Made by a program: the position numbers and the translations under genes. From assembly GCA_946411505.1 (NCBI GenBank), contig CAMKEG010000003.1, positions 233,666-297,665 of the forward strand: DNA of 64,000 nt. The letters run 5' to 3'. Position 1 is the first letter of the stretch, and every line of letters starts with the position of its first letter. Under the pieces are notes generated by a model. It did not search any database. It was not told where the DNA came from and saw only the letters and a list, made by a program, of their open reading frames with translations. Positions 36,299 through 45,415 of this stretch are shown here, one piece after another. Source of the stretch: an uncultured Treponema sp. Its GTDB lineage: Bacteria; Spirochaetota; Spirochaetia; Treponematales; Treponemataceae.

Positions 36299-37798
36299 CT
36301 ACCGTATGTGAGCGTCGCGATTTTTTTTCATTTCGTACATCATGTTGTCGGACTGGCGCATCAAGTCCGACATTTCGTTGGGCTTTCCCTCTATTTTTTT
36401 TGTCAACGGGCCGTAGCTCATGTCGATTTTGTAGGGCAGGTTGAGCGATTGGTTTGAAAGCCTTGTGACTTCCTCAACCCTTTCGCGGAAGCTTTCTGTG
36501 GAAAGGTTTTCGGCGTCCCTAAGGCCAAGGAGCAAAAATTCGTCGCCGCCAATCCTAAAGGCCATGTCGTTTTTGTCCGCGGAATTTTTTAAGATTTGGG
36601 AAAGCGTCCGGATCGCGCGGTCGCCTTCCTCGTGGCCAAAATTGTCGTTTATGTATTTTAGGCCGTTCATGTCGCAAACGCATATGAAAAGCGCCTTGCC
36701 GCCTTCCAAGGCCTCGTCGTAAAGCTTTTTTGAAAAGTGCTCCATTCCTGTCCTGTTGTAAAGGCCGGTCATCGGGTCGATTCTAAGTTCCCTCTGCAAA
36801 ATGCGCTTTTCTTTTTTAAATCTTTCGTAGTGCTCGGTCGCGTCAATCAAGACGTAAAGCTTTCCAAAAACTTTGTCGCCGTGGATTAGGTCGTTTTCTT
36901 CCGCCGTGTAAATTCTGTCGCGGACGGTTAGGCTGCTTCCGTTGGCGACCGCGCCTTGGATGGCGAGAAGCGTTTTTTCGGATTCGATTGCCATGTCGGG
37001 AAACATCTCCCGCGCGGGCTTGTTGCAATACTGAATGTTTCCGCTTGTGTCAACGGCGATGATTCCTTCGGAAAGGCGGTCAATCATGAAGTCCCTTGCG
37101 ATTTCCTTGGCGCCAAGAAGGTCGTACCTAAAAAACGCGATGAACATGAAAACGATGCCGGCAACATAGCCAAAGATTGTCACGTCGTAGAAGCTTACGA
37201 GAGGAATCAGCTTTAGCATCTTTATGGCGAAGAAAACGCATTCAATTAAGAACGCCATGATTACGGCCATCAGGCGCTTTTTTGCGGCTAAACTCTTTTC
37301 CTTGAGCAAGGATGAGAAAAGCCAAAAAAATCCCACGACGATGTAAAGGCTTTGCAGCGCCATGTATAAGTGGTGGATGACTCCGTTTCCGTGGCGCAGT
37401 ATTGGAAAAATTCCGCTCGCGTCAAAGGCTGTCCAAGTGTAGTACAAGTTGTTTTTGGTCACCGTCAGAATCGCAAAATAAATTCCTATGTGCGCGAAAA
37501 CTAAAAGGCTCTTGACCGTCGCGGACAATTTTATTTTGCAAAAGTCAATTGTAAAAAGGAAAAGGAAGAAAGTTACCCAGGTTCGCCCCGCGTAAGAAAA
37601 TTTAAGCGCGGTTATGTATGATTCCTGAGTCGTGGAAAGAAGCTGAAAAAGATAGCCGAGGTTGTTGATTAAAATCGCAAGGCTGCTTAAAAACAAATAC
37701 GCCAAAAGCGAATTGTTCAGCCTGCGAAAAATAATCCAGCTTTCAATGAATAATCCAATAATGCTCGCATATTGGACGGCCAGCAAGACACTGCGCAT
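36299..37798 (-). CDS. Membrane diguanylate cyclase with 7TM N-terminus, PAS and GGDEF domains
   Basis: 499 residues. Seven or eight membrane helices (about 1-225) resemble the 7TM region found at the N-terminus of histidine kinases. A PAS-like segment (GIIAVDTSGNIQYCNKPARE, about 240-330) leads into the GGDEF domain (DPMTGLYNRTG, then the intact active site RIGGDEF near residue 435). It should make c-di-GMP under control of a membrane or PAS signal. A GGGAG site precedes the ATG, with a TATACT farther up, so unlike its neighbours this mRNA has a leader. Confidence 0.9.
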   Translation of the reverse strand: MRSVLLAVQYASIIGLFIESWIIFRRLNNSLLAYLFLSSLAILINNLGYLFQLLSTTQESYITALKFSYAGRTWVTFFLFLFTIDFCKIKLSATVKSLLVFAHIGIYFAILTVTKNNLYYTWTAFDASGIFPILRHGNGVIHHLYMALQSLYIVVGFFWLFSSLLKEKSLAAKKRLMAVIMAFLIECVFFAIKMLKLIPLVSFYDVTIFGYVAGIVFMFIAFFRYDLLGAKEIARDFMIDRLSEGIIAVDTSGNIQYCNKPAREMFPDMAIESEKTLLAIQGAVANGSSLTVRDRIYTAEENDLIHGDKVFGKLYVLIDATEHYERFKKEKRILQRELRIDPMTGLYNRTGMEHFSKKLYDEALEGGKALFICVCDMNGLKYINDNFGHEEGDRAIRTLSQILKNSADKNDMAFRIGGDEFLLLGLRDAENLSTESFRERVEEVTRLSNQSLNLPYKIDMSYGPLTKKIEGKPNEMSDLMRQSDNMMYEMKKNRDAHIR

Positions 37799-37906
37799 TA
37801 TTTTCTCCCAACTTTTTTAAAGCGACAATTAATAGTATAAATGTTTTTTCGTTGTTTTTCAAGGTCGCCGCTCGTTTTGATGCATGCAAGCGCGGCGTGG
37901 GTTGGA

Positions 37907-38218
37907 TTAGGAAAAAATGGGCCGCTTTTTTTCTTTGGCGCACTGGACAAGGAACAAGTTCATTAAGTTTTGGTACGCGATGCCAGTTTCTTCGGCAAGG
38001 GCCTTGAAGTATGAAATCGCTCCTGTGTCAATGTTTATGGTGATGGGCTTTTTGTTTTTTGCATACCAGGGGCGGAACTCTTTTAGCTCTTCCGCAGTCA
38101 TTGCTGGGCAGTCGTCGGTTGGAGTCGCTCTTGCTTGTTTTATGATTTGCTTTTCCTGTTCTGTGAGCGGGGGAAGTTTTTTAAGGTCATCTAAGGTCAT
38201 AGTTGTCATAGTATTCAT
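37907..38218 (-). CDS. brnA: BrnA antitoxin, orphaned
   Basis: About 103 residues. The C-terminal half (about 62-95: KPITINIDTGAISYFKALAE) is the ribbon-helix-helix DNA-binding region of BrnA, and the N-terminal half is the toxin-neutralising arm. The start at 38218 is set by a GAGG site in the 3' end of the brnT remnant; the ATG at 38209 is an alternative. Its toxin partner is internally deleted, so BrnA probably remains as a DNA-binding repressor of its own promoter or as protection against related toxins. Confidence 0.75.
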   Translation of the reverse strand: MNTMTTMTLDDLKKLPPLTEQEKQIIKQARATPTDDCPAMTAEELKEFRPWYAKNKKPITINIDTGAISYFKALAEETGIAYQNLMNLFLVQCAKEKKRPIFS

Positions 38219-38312
38219 CTGTTTCCTCTTTGGTCGCTTTTCTTGCCGATTCGATGCCGTCATGAATCTTTTTGTTGCGCTCATTCTTTGCGTCGTCCCA
38301 TTCAAAAGTCAT
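38187..38312 (-). pseudogene. brnT: brnT toxin remnant with internal in-frame deletion
   Basis: A 41-codon frame reading MTFEWDDAKNERNKKIHDGI, the normal BrnT N-terminus, then directly ESARKATKEETDEYY, the normal BrnT C-terminal tail (usually RIISARKATKxE). The roughly 50 middle residues that form the RNase core are missing while frame, promoter and overlap with brnA are kept. It should have no toxin activity but still provides translational coupling to brnA. Confidence 0.7.
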
Positions 38313-38318
38313 ATTTAT

Positions 38319-38347
38319 ATTATACATATGGTGTAAATATAAGTCAA
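38319..38347 (-). promoter_or_regulatory. Promoter of brnT/brnA, leaderless layout
   Basis: On the minus strand: TTGACT (38347-38342), a 17-base spacer, TATAAT (38324-38319), then six bases to the brnT ATG at 38312. Confidence 0.75.
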
Positions 38348-38381
38348 GGAAAATCTTTTCAAAAATAATCGATAGGAATAT

Positions 38382-38462
38382 AATAAAAATAGCCCCGCGG
38401 AGTACGCGGGGCTGTAGTCAAATACGACTTCGGCACATGGCCTTATTGTGATTTGATTTCTA
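38382..38462 (-). ncRNA. tracrRNA of the type II CRISPR system
   Basis: Read on the minus strand it begins with TTAGAAATCAAATCACAAT, which pairs over 19 positions with the 5' part of the CRISPR repeat (two G-U wobbles, no mismatch). It is followed by a nexus-like hairpin GGC-catgt-GCC, a small AGTC/GACT hairpin and a terminator AGCCCCGCG-tactc-CGCGGGGCT with a U-rich tail. A promoter fits upstream: TTGCAA (38497-38492), 17 bases, TATTAT (38474-38469). It is divergent from cas9 and shares its intergenic region. Start and end are inferred from promoter and terminator. Confidence 0.85.
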
Positions 38463-38524
38463 AAATTCATAATATCATGTTATAATAATAATTGCAACAG
38501 TTTTTTTTTGCAGGAGCGTTTTTC

Positions 38525-41500
38525 GTGAAAACTTTAGGACTTGATATTGGAACTAATTCAATTGGCTGGGGAATCGTTGATGAAAGCGCTCAGAAAATCG
38601 AAAAATGCGGGGTGTATGTTTTTCCCGAATGCGCAAACAGAGATTCAAAAGGTAACATAAACTCAAAGGCTGCGGAAAGAACAGCTTTTCGCTCTGCGCG
38701 AAGATTAAAGTTTAGAAGAAAACTCCGAAAATACGAAACGCTCAAAGTTTTAATTAATAACGGAATGTGTCCGCTTTCTCTTGATGAACTTGAAAAGTGG
38801 CGCAAAGAAAAAATATATCCGTCATCAAAAGATTTTATAAACTGGTACAGAACCGACGAAGAGAAAAATTGGGAACCGTATTTCCTTCGAAAAAAATGTG
38901 TGGAGCAAAAATGCTCGCCTTACGAAATAGGAAGGGCTTTATATCATGTTGCGCAACGACGAGGATTTTTAAGCAATAGGAAAGAAGCGACAAAAGAAAC
39001 TGACGGAAAGGTTAGTGAAGGAATTTCTGAACTTTCAAAGGCAAAAGGTGACAAAACTCTCGGCCAGTATTTTTATGAATTGAAGAAATCGGGTGAAAAA
39101 GTGCGAGGGAAATACACCTCGCGAAAAGAACATTACGAGGAAGAGTTCAACAAGATTTGCGAAGTTCAAGGAATCTCCGAACAGCTAAAAGAAGATTTAT
39201 TCAAGGCGATTTTCTTTCAGCGCAAATTGAAGTCACAAAAATTTCTTGTTGGAAAATGTACTTTTGAAACTGACAAACCTCGTTGCCCGATTTCTCATTT
39301 TGAATTTGAGGAATTCCGAATGTTGTCTTTTATCAATAGCATTCGTGTTTGCAGAAATTCAGAAGAAGATGATTCGAACAGCTTTCTAAAAGATTTTAAA
39401 AATAATAATTGTAAGGGCTATAAACTTACGGACGAAGAAATTGAATCTATAAAGCCTCTTTTCTTTCGCATTTCCAAGCCAAAGTTTGATTTTAAAGACA
39501 TAGCAAAGAAAATAAAAGGAAAGAATGGTGAATGGACTTTTAATTATCGTGACGATACGAATGTAGCGGGCTGTCCTGTATCAACCGCATTGAAGAATCT
39601 TTTTGGCGACGATTGGAAGAACGTAAAAATTGACAATTACGACATTAACGACATCTGGCATGTTCTTTACGATTTTGATGATGATGAAAAACTGCATGAA
39701 TTCGCTTTGAACAAACTTCATCTTGATTCTGAAACGGCAGAAAAATTCTGTGCGATTCATTTCCAGCAAGGCTACGCGAACCTCAGCTTAAAGGCAATCC
39801 GAAAAATTCTTCCGTTTTTGAAAAAAGGTTATGTTTACTCTCATGCAGTCTTCCTGGCAAATATCCCGACGATGATTGGCGAGGAAGTTTATAATAAACA
39901 TGCCGAAGAAATTGAAAAAGCTGTTGAAAATATCACTTCGACCATAAAAGACAAAAATAACAGAATCACACTTGCTAATCGCTGCATCGAAGAAATTTTT
40001 AAAGACGAGAAGCATGATTTCCACAGCGAAGAATGGGACAAGTCAATTGTTGATGATCAAATTGCAGATTTGTTCGGGAAGAGGAAATTTGCGGAAAAGC
40101 CGCTGACAGAGCAAAAAGAGATTCGTGATGAAGTAATTGCAAAAATTGAAGAAACACTCAAAATTGCAGTCACAAAAAATCCGAATGACTATAAGTACAA
40201 GCCTTTGCGAACTGACGAATTGATTCTGGAATACTTGAATCAGCAGGGATTTGAAATCAAAAAGAACGCAAAACTTTATCATCCGTCAGAAACTGAATAC
40301 AATCTGGAACGACCGAGAGAATCAGATGATGGCAAAACTTATCTTGGCTCTCCAAGAACACCGAGCGTAAAAAATCCAGTTGCGATGAGGGCTTTGTTTC
40401 AGCTCAGAAAACTCGTGAACTATCTTATCAAAACAGGCGAAATCGACGGCGAGACAAGAGTTCATGTAGAGCTTGCAAACGAAGTGAATGATAAGAACTG
40501 GCGTAAAGCAATTGAAGATTTCCAAAAAGAAAATGAAAAGAAAAATGAAGATGCCCGAAAAAGATTGCGTGAAGAATTTGGCGACAATTTTAATATTACA
40601 GATGATGTGTTGAGAAAATTCCGTCTTTGGACTGAACAAAGAATTGGAGGTGTTGAAACTTGTCCGTATACTGGCAAAACAATAGAACTTACAGATTTGT
40701 TCGGGAAGCATCCGAAATTTGACTTTGAGCATACGATTCCTAGAAGCCTTTCTTATGACGATTCGATGGAAAACCTTACGCTCTGTGACTCTGATTTTAA
40801 CAGGAATGTAAAGAAACAGCATATTCCGTCGGAGCTTGCAGATTTTGAGATAATGAAGAATCGATTTAAAAATATGTACAAAGAGGCAAAGGAAAAGTGC
40901 GAAAAAGTAATTGATGCAAACAAAAAACATTTTGGTTACGAAGATCCGAAGAAAAAAGATGAAAGACTTGTAAGGCTTCACAAAGCACAACTCGAATTAG
41001 ATTACTATAGGGGAAAACTCCGTCGATTTAATTCAGACGAAGTCACTTCCGGCTTCAAACACAGCCAGCTGAATGACACCAGAATCATTACAAAGTTTGC
41101 CTTGCAGTATCTTAGGTCTGTGTTTGAGCATACATTCCCGGTAAAAGGTTCAATGACCGACACTTTCAAGCGCCAGTGGGGATTGCTTGACAGGGCTGAA
41201 AGCAAAGACCGCTCAAATTACCGTCATCATGCAGTGGATGCGCTTACGATTGCCTGCATTGACCGAAGAAAATTCAACCTGCTTTCTGAAGCAATCAGGA
41301 ACAGTAGCGACGGAACGCATTTAAAATTCGCAAAGCCCTGGGATTCATTCGACAAAGATGTTCTCGCTGCCGTCCAATACATTGTGCCGAAGCATTTTGT
41401 GGATGACAATTCGCTCAGGCAAACAAAGAAAGTTCTTCGTGATCCGCGTACGGGAAAGCCTAAACTAGATAAAAATGGAAACAAAATCTATATTCAGGGA

Positions 41501-42334
41501 AACACTGCTCGCGGTTCTTTGCACAAAGACATGTTCTACGGCTGTATTATGACACCGCCAGAAAAAGACTCTGAATCACAGAAAGTCTTTGTTTTGCGAA
41601 TGCCTGTTTATAAGCTTACAAAAGATTCCGCCGACAAAATAGTGGATGTGGGAATCCGTAACGCTTTCATAAATAATCTTGAAAACGGCAAACAGACGCT
41701 TGCCGATATTCAGAAAAAAGGAATTCTCTTGCCATATCAAATGAACGGAAAAGATGTTTATGTAAAACGAGTGAGAGTCAAGGCAAAGCCAACGTCACCG
41801 CTTGTTCTAAAAAAGCATAATAATGTTATTGGGCACACTCCAAAAGAGTATAAGCAGAATTATTATGTTGTAAATGATGAAAATTACCTTATTGCATTGT
41901 ACCGCGGAAAGGACGAGAAGGGAAAGGATAAGTCAGAAAATATAACGTTGAATCTGTTAGATGCAATAAAGAACAAACAGAATGGAAATGCCTTGTATGA
42001 ACCGAAACGGAATGGACTCGAATTATACAAAGTCCTAAAAATTGGGAAAATTGTTATTTTGCAAAAATCTAATGAGGAAAATGTTTTTGCGTTGCCAAAA
42101 GAATTGATTTGGAAACGACTGTATAGAATTGCTGGTTTGTCAAAATCAGATGGCCGTTCGTATGTAAAATTGTCTCATGTTTTGTCATCGAAACCATGGG
42201 CGTATATTTCCGGAGTTTTTGATGTAGATGAGGGCGTGGAATTTCGTAGATATCAGGTAAATAATTTTATTGGTCTCGTCGAAGGCAAAGATTTCACAAT
42301 CTCCCCAATTGGCGAAATTATCCCAAAAAATTAG
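38525..42334 (+). CDS. cas9: Cas9 endonuclease (type II, probably II-C)
   Basis: RNA-guided DNA endonuclease of 1269 residues from the GTG at 38525, which follows a CAGGAG site; upstream TATAAT is at 38481. All nuclease residues can be placed: RuvC Asp7 (LGLDIGTNSIGWG), Glu649 (VHVELANE), His902 and Asp905 (HHAVDALTIACID); HNH His736 (DFEHTIPRS) and Asn759 (SDFNRN). The Arg-rich bridge helix lies at about 50-70 (RSARRLKFRRKLRKYE). The HNH sequence resembles II-C Cas9s of Bacteroidetes more than the II-A Cas9 of T. denticola. No csn2 or cas4 is present. The gene is AT-rich compared with the housekeeping genes around it, suggesting transfer. A 9-T run lies between the promoter and the ribosome-binding site. 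Confidence 0.97.
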   Translation: MKTLGLDIGTNSIGWGIVDESAQKIEKCGVYVFPECANRDSKGNINSKAAERTAFRSARRLKFRRKLRKYETLKVLINNGMCPLSLDELEKWRKEKIYPSSKDFINWYRTDEEKNWEPYFLRKKCVEQKCSPYEIGRALYHVAQRRGFLSNRKEATKETDGKVSEGISELSKAKGDKTLGQYFYELKKSGEKVRGKYTSRKEHYEEEFNKICEVQGISEQLKEDLFKAIFFQRKLKSQKFLVGKCTFETDKPRCPISHFEFEEFRMLSFINSIRVCRNSEEDDSNSFLKDFKNNNCKGYKLTDEEIESIKPLFFRISKPKFDFKDIAKKIKGKNGEWTFNYRDDTNVAGCPVSTALKNLFGDDWKNVKIDNYDINDIWHVLYDFDDDEKLHEFALNKLHLDSETAEKFCAIHFQQGYANLSLKAIRKILPFLKKGYVYSHAVFLANIPTMIGEEVYNKHAEEIEKAVENITSTIKDKNNRITLANRCIEEIFKDEKHDFHSEEWDKSIVDDQIADLFGKRKFAEKPLTEQKEIRDEVIAKIEETLKIAVTKNPNDYKYKPLRTDELILEYLNQQGFEIKKNAKLYHPSETEYNLERPRESDDGKTYLGSPRTPSVKNPVAMRALFQLRKLVNYLIKTGEIDGETRVHVELANEVNDKNWRKAIEDFQKENEKKNEDARKRLREEFGDNFNITDDVLRKFRLWTEQRIGGVETCPYTGKTIELTDLFGKHPKFDFEHTIPRSLSYDDSMENLTLCDSDFNRNVKKQHIPSELADFEIMKNRFKNMYKEAKEKCEKVIDANKKHFGYEDPKKKDERLVRLHKAQLELDYYRGKLRRFNSDEVTSGFKHSQLNDTRIITKFALQYLRSVFEHTFPVKGSMTDTFKRQWGLLDRAESKDRSNYRHHAVDALTIACIDRRKFNLLSEAIRNSSDGTHLKFAKPWDSFDKDVLAAVQYIVPKHFVDDNSLRQTKKVLRDPRTGKPKLDKNGNKIYIQGNTARGSLHKDMFYGCIMTPPEKDSESQKVFVLRMPVYKLTKDSADKIVDVGIRNAFINNLENGKQTLADIQKKGILLPYQMNGKDVYVKRVRVKAKPTSPLVLKKHNNVIGHTPKEYKQNYYVVNDENYLIALYRGKDEKGKDKSENITLNLLDAIKNKQNGNALYEPKRNGLELYKVLKIGKIVILQKSNEENVFALPKELIWKRLYRIAGLSKSDGRSYVKLSHVLSSKPWAYISGVFDVDEGVEFRRYQVNNFIGLVEGKDFTISPIGEIIPKN

Positions 42335-42339
42335 AATAA

Positions 42340-42380
42340 TGGTACAAATCGAAAGTTCAATTTGCGATTTGTACCACTTT
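42340..42380 (+). terminator. Hairpin after cas9
   Basis: TGGTACAAATCG and CGATTTGTACCA form a 12-bp perfect stem with a 13-base loop, followed by CTTTTA. The T-run is weak, so it may be a partial terminator or an mRNA-stabilising hairpin between cas9 and the cas1 remnant. Confidence 0.55.
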
Positions 42381-42425
42381 TAACAAAAACTGTGGAAATT
42401 TGATTGTCTAGCCGATACTTAAAAT

Positions 42426-43575
<1,150 letters not shown>

Positions 43576-43578
<3 letters not shown>

Positions 43579-43624
43579 AAAAAGGGGCAAAAGAGCCCAT
43601 GAATAAGCCTTTTACCCCTTTTTA
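43576..43624. terminator. Bidirectional terminator between cas2 remnant and CRISPR array
   Basis: AAAAAGGGG-c-AAAAG pairs with CTTTT-a-CCCCTTTTT around a 15-base loop, giving U-runs on both strands. It would end both the cas transcript (+) and the pre-crRNA (-). Confidence 0.75.
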
Positions 43625-43676
43625 CGGTGAGTAATAGTGTGTAACTCGTTAAATAATATGGTTTTATAAAACTCAT

Positions 43677-43897
43677 ATTATTATACGCCAAAATTAGAAA
43701 TCAAACCACAACCCGGCGGCGTATACTTTCATTTTTTTTCTCCATTATTATACACCAAAATTAGAAATCAAACCACAACGCGTTCCAAGTTCCCGGCGGG
43801 TCGATTAAATTATTATACACCAAAATTAGAAATCAAACCACACCCCTCGCACATTCGAAGCTACTTTTCTTGTATTATTATACACCAAAAATAGAAC
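43677..43897 (-). CRISPR. Type II CRISPR array: three full 36-bp repeats, three spacers and one half repeat
   Basis: Repeats at 43677-43712, 43744-43779 and 43809-43844 plus a degenerate one from 43874. In crRNA orientation (minus strand) the repeat begins GTTGTGGTTTGATTTCTAA and ends TTTTGGTGTATAATAAT. Single differences occur in repeats 1 and 3. Spacers are 31, 29 and 29 bases. The minus orientation is chosen because the tracrRNA pairs with this strand and because repeats of type II-C begin GTTGT. Each repeat ends in TATAAT-AAT, a perfect -10, as in Neisseria II-C arrays where every repeat carries a promoter. No spacer match was seen in the window. Confidence 0.93.
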
Positions 43898-44142
43898 ACA
43901 TGTCGTAATTTTAAATATTTTTGAAAGAAAATAGAAACATCCAATGCGGGGTCTTACATCGCTGCGCTCTGTTTTGCTAATTGAAATATTTACATGCTCG
44001 CTCGCGCGAGCTACTGGCAATAGGGGCGTTGCGGGGTGTCCCCGCAGAGGGGGTAGCGGACAAGCAACAAAGCGGAGAAAATCGGAGCGGCTTGCTTGGA
44101 AGCGAGGGGGAGGCGTCCCCCTACAAACTCAATATAATCTAA
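43898..44142. other. Non-coding stretch with GC-rich hairpins upstream of the tRNA genes
   Basis: No gene is supported here. It contains a CTCGCTCGCGCGAG palindrome (about 43999), a GCGGGG-tgt-CCCCGC hairpin (about 44029-44043) and a GGGGGA-ggcg-TCCCCC hairpin (about 44105-44121). The composition changes sharply from the AT-rich array to GC-rich. It may be a decayed mobile-element or repeat end. Confidence 0.4.
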
Positions 44143-44145
44143 TAC

Positions 44146-44174
44146 TTGACAAAAATTTTCTTTTGCGCTAAATT
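44146..44174 (+). promoter_or_regulatory. Promoter of the tRNA pair
   Basis: TTGACA at 44146-44151, a 17-base spacer and TAAATT at 44169-44174, 13 bases before the mature 5' end of tRNA-Gln. Confidence 0.7.
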
Positions 44175-44187
44175 CATTCTTACACAT

Positions 44188-44258
44188 TCCCCGATTGTGT
44201 AATGGTAGCACTGCAGATTCTGGTTCTGCCTGTGGGGGTTCGAGTCCTCCTTGGGGAA
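44188..44258 (+). tRNA. tRNA-Gln (anticodon CTG)
   Basis: Acceptor TCCCCGA pairs with TTGGGGA (one G-U). The anticodon stem is GCAGA/TCTGC with loop TTCTGGT, so the anticodon is CTG. The T arm GGGGG-TTCGAGT-CCTCC is normal. The discriminator is A and CCA is not encoded. Confidence 0.9.
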
Positions 44259-44263
44259 CGAGA

Positions 44264-44289
44264 GCCGGCCAATGACCGGCTTATTTTTT
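44264..44289 (+). terminator. Hairpin between the two tRNA genes
   Basis: AGCCGG-ccaatga-CCGGCT followed by TATTTTTT. It looks like a rho-independent terminator, yet the next tRNA begins at its last bases with no promoter of its own visible, so read-through or an unrecognised promoter is needed. Confidence 0.65.
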
Positions 44290-44362
44290 GGTTGGTTCGT
44301 CTATCGGTTTAGGACGAGAGATTCTCAATCTCTAAAGACGGGTTCGACTCCCGTACCGACTA
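44290..44362 (+). tRNA. tRNA-Glu (anticodon CTC)
   Basis: Acceptor GGTTGGT pairs with ACCGACT (two G-U pairs). The D arm is GTC...GAC, the anticodon stem AGAGA/TCTCT has loop TTCTCAA, giving anticodon CTC. The T arm ACGGG-TTCGACT-CCCGT is normal. CCA is not encoded. Confidence 0.9.
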
Positions 44363-44375
44363 TAAAACTCATTTT

Positions 44376-45338
44376 ATGATTGGAACTGTCATAGCGGGAA
44401 CAAACAATTTCTTTTCTGTTGAATGCCAAGACGGCGTCCTTCGTTCCTGCTCAATCAAAGGAAAAAAAATCAAAACCGACAAGGACTTTTACAACCCGCT
44501 CGCTCCGGGCGATTCTGTCGAAATCGAGGCTGACTCACTTTCCGAGGACAAGGGGCAAATAATTTCTTTGCTGGAACGAAAGAACCTTTTTTTGCGCTGG
44601 AACGTAAAGGGGCAAAAGCCGCAAATCCTGGCCGCCAATTTGGACTACCTTGTTTTGGTGACCACGCCCGAAGAGCCGCCCTTTCGCCCCCGCTTCATCG
44701 ACCGCTGCTTGATTCAGGCCGAGGAACAGAAAATCCAGCCGATAATCTTAATCAACAAATTCGACTTGCCCGGGGCCGGCGACCCTGACTTTGTTTCGCG
44801 CGTCCAAAACTGGGAGGACTTGGGCTACACGGTCCAAAAGGTTTCGGCAAAGACAGGCGAGGGCCTTATGGATTTGGTCGAGCTTTTGGCCGACAAGAGA
44901 AGCGCCTTTGTGGGCCAGTCGGGCGTCGGAAAGTCCAGCTTGATAAACCGCCTTAACAACGACGTGATTCTAAAGACCGGAAGCCTTTCAAAAAAATACG
45001 GCCGCGGCGCCCACACGACTACAAAGGGAACGCTGCTCAACATAAACCTAAACGAAGCCTTTACAGGAGGCCTGCAAGGCCGCAAGGCGCAAATCATCGA
45101 CACGCCAGGCATCCGCCGCTTTATGCTGAACGAAATTCCCGCGGAGAACGTTGGCCTTTACTTTAGGGAATTCAAGCCGCTTTTGGGAAAGTGCAAATTC
45201 GGCGCGTCGTGCAGCCACACTTCCGAGCCCGGCTGCAAAATTTTGGAGGCGGTCTACAGCGGCGTCATAAGCGAAGACCGCTACGAAAGCTTTAAGAACA
45301 TCACCGAAGAAATAAAGACCGGCGACTGGCGCGACTAA
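44376..45338 (+). CDS. rsgA: Ribosome small-subunit GTPase RsgA
   Basis: Circularly permuted GTPase that checks 30S maturation; 320 residues. An OB-fold N-terminus (about 1-75) is followed by the permuted G motifs: INKFDLP (G4), SAKTGEG (G5), then GQSGVGKSSLINRL (G1) and DTPGIR (G3). The C-terminal zinc finger C-x6-C-x-H-x5-C (CKFGASCSHTSEPGC) is complete. It begins 14 bases after tRNA-Glu and may be cotranscribed with it; no ribosome-binding site is obvious. Confidence 0.95.
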   Translation: MIGTVIAGTNNFFSVECQDGVLRSCSIKGKKIKTDKDFYNPLAPGDSVEIEADSLSEDKGQIISLLERKNLFLRWNVKGQKPQILAANLDYLVLVTTPEEPPFRPRFIDRCLIQAEEQKIQPIILINKFDLPGAGDPDFVSRVQNWEDLGYTVQKVSAKTGEGLMDLVELLADKRSAFVGQSGVGKSSLINRLNNDVILKTGSLSKKYGRGAHTTTKGTLLNINLNEAFTGGLQGRKAQIIDTPGIRRFMLNEIPAENVGLYFREFKPLLGKCKFGASCSHTSEPGCKILEAVYSGVISEDRYESFKNITEEIKTGDWRD

Positions 45339-45415
45339 AACTTTTCGCAAAGCCAAAAAGCGCGGCGATTGTTTGTAAGACCAAAAAGCGCGGCCTTGCC
45401 GCAAACAAAAAAAAT

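Noticed and set aside
43677..43897. Transcription of the array from the plus strand
   Set aside because: The tracrRNA anti-repeat pairs with the minus-strand repeat, and the repeat-embedded TATAAT is on the minus strand.
43944..44211. Short ORFs on both strands between array and tRNA-Gln
   Set aside because: They cross GC-rich hairpins, have no ribosome-binding site and no recognisable protein features.
44188..44362. tRNA genes as attachment sites of an integrative element
   Set aside because: No duplicated tRNA 3' end and no tyrosine recombinase were seen in the window.
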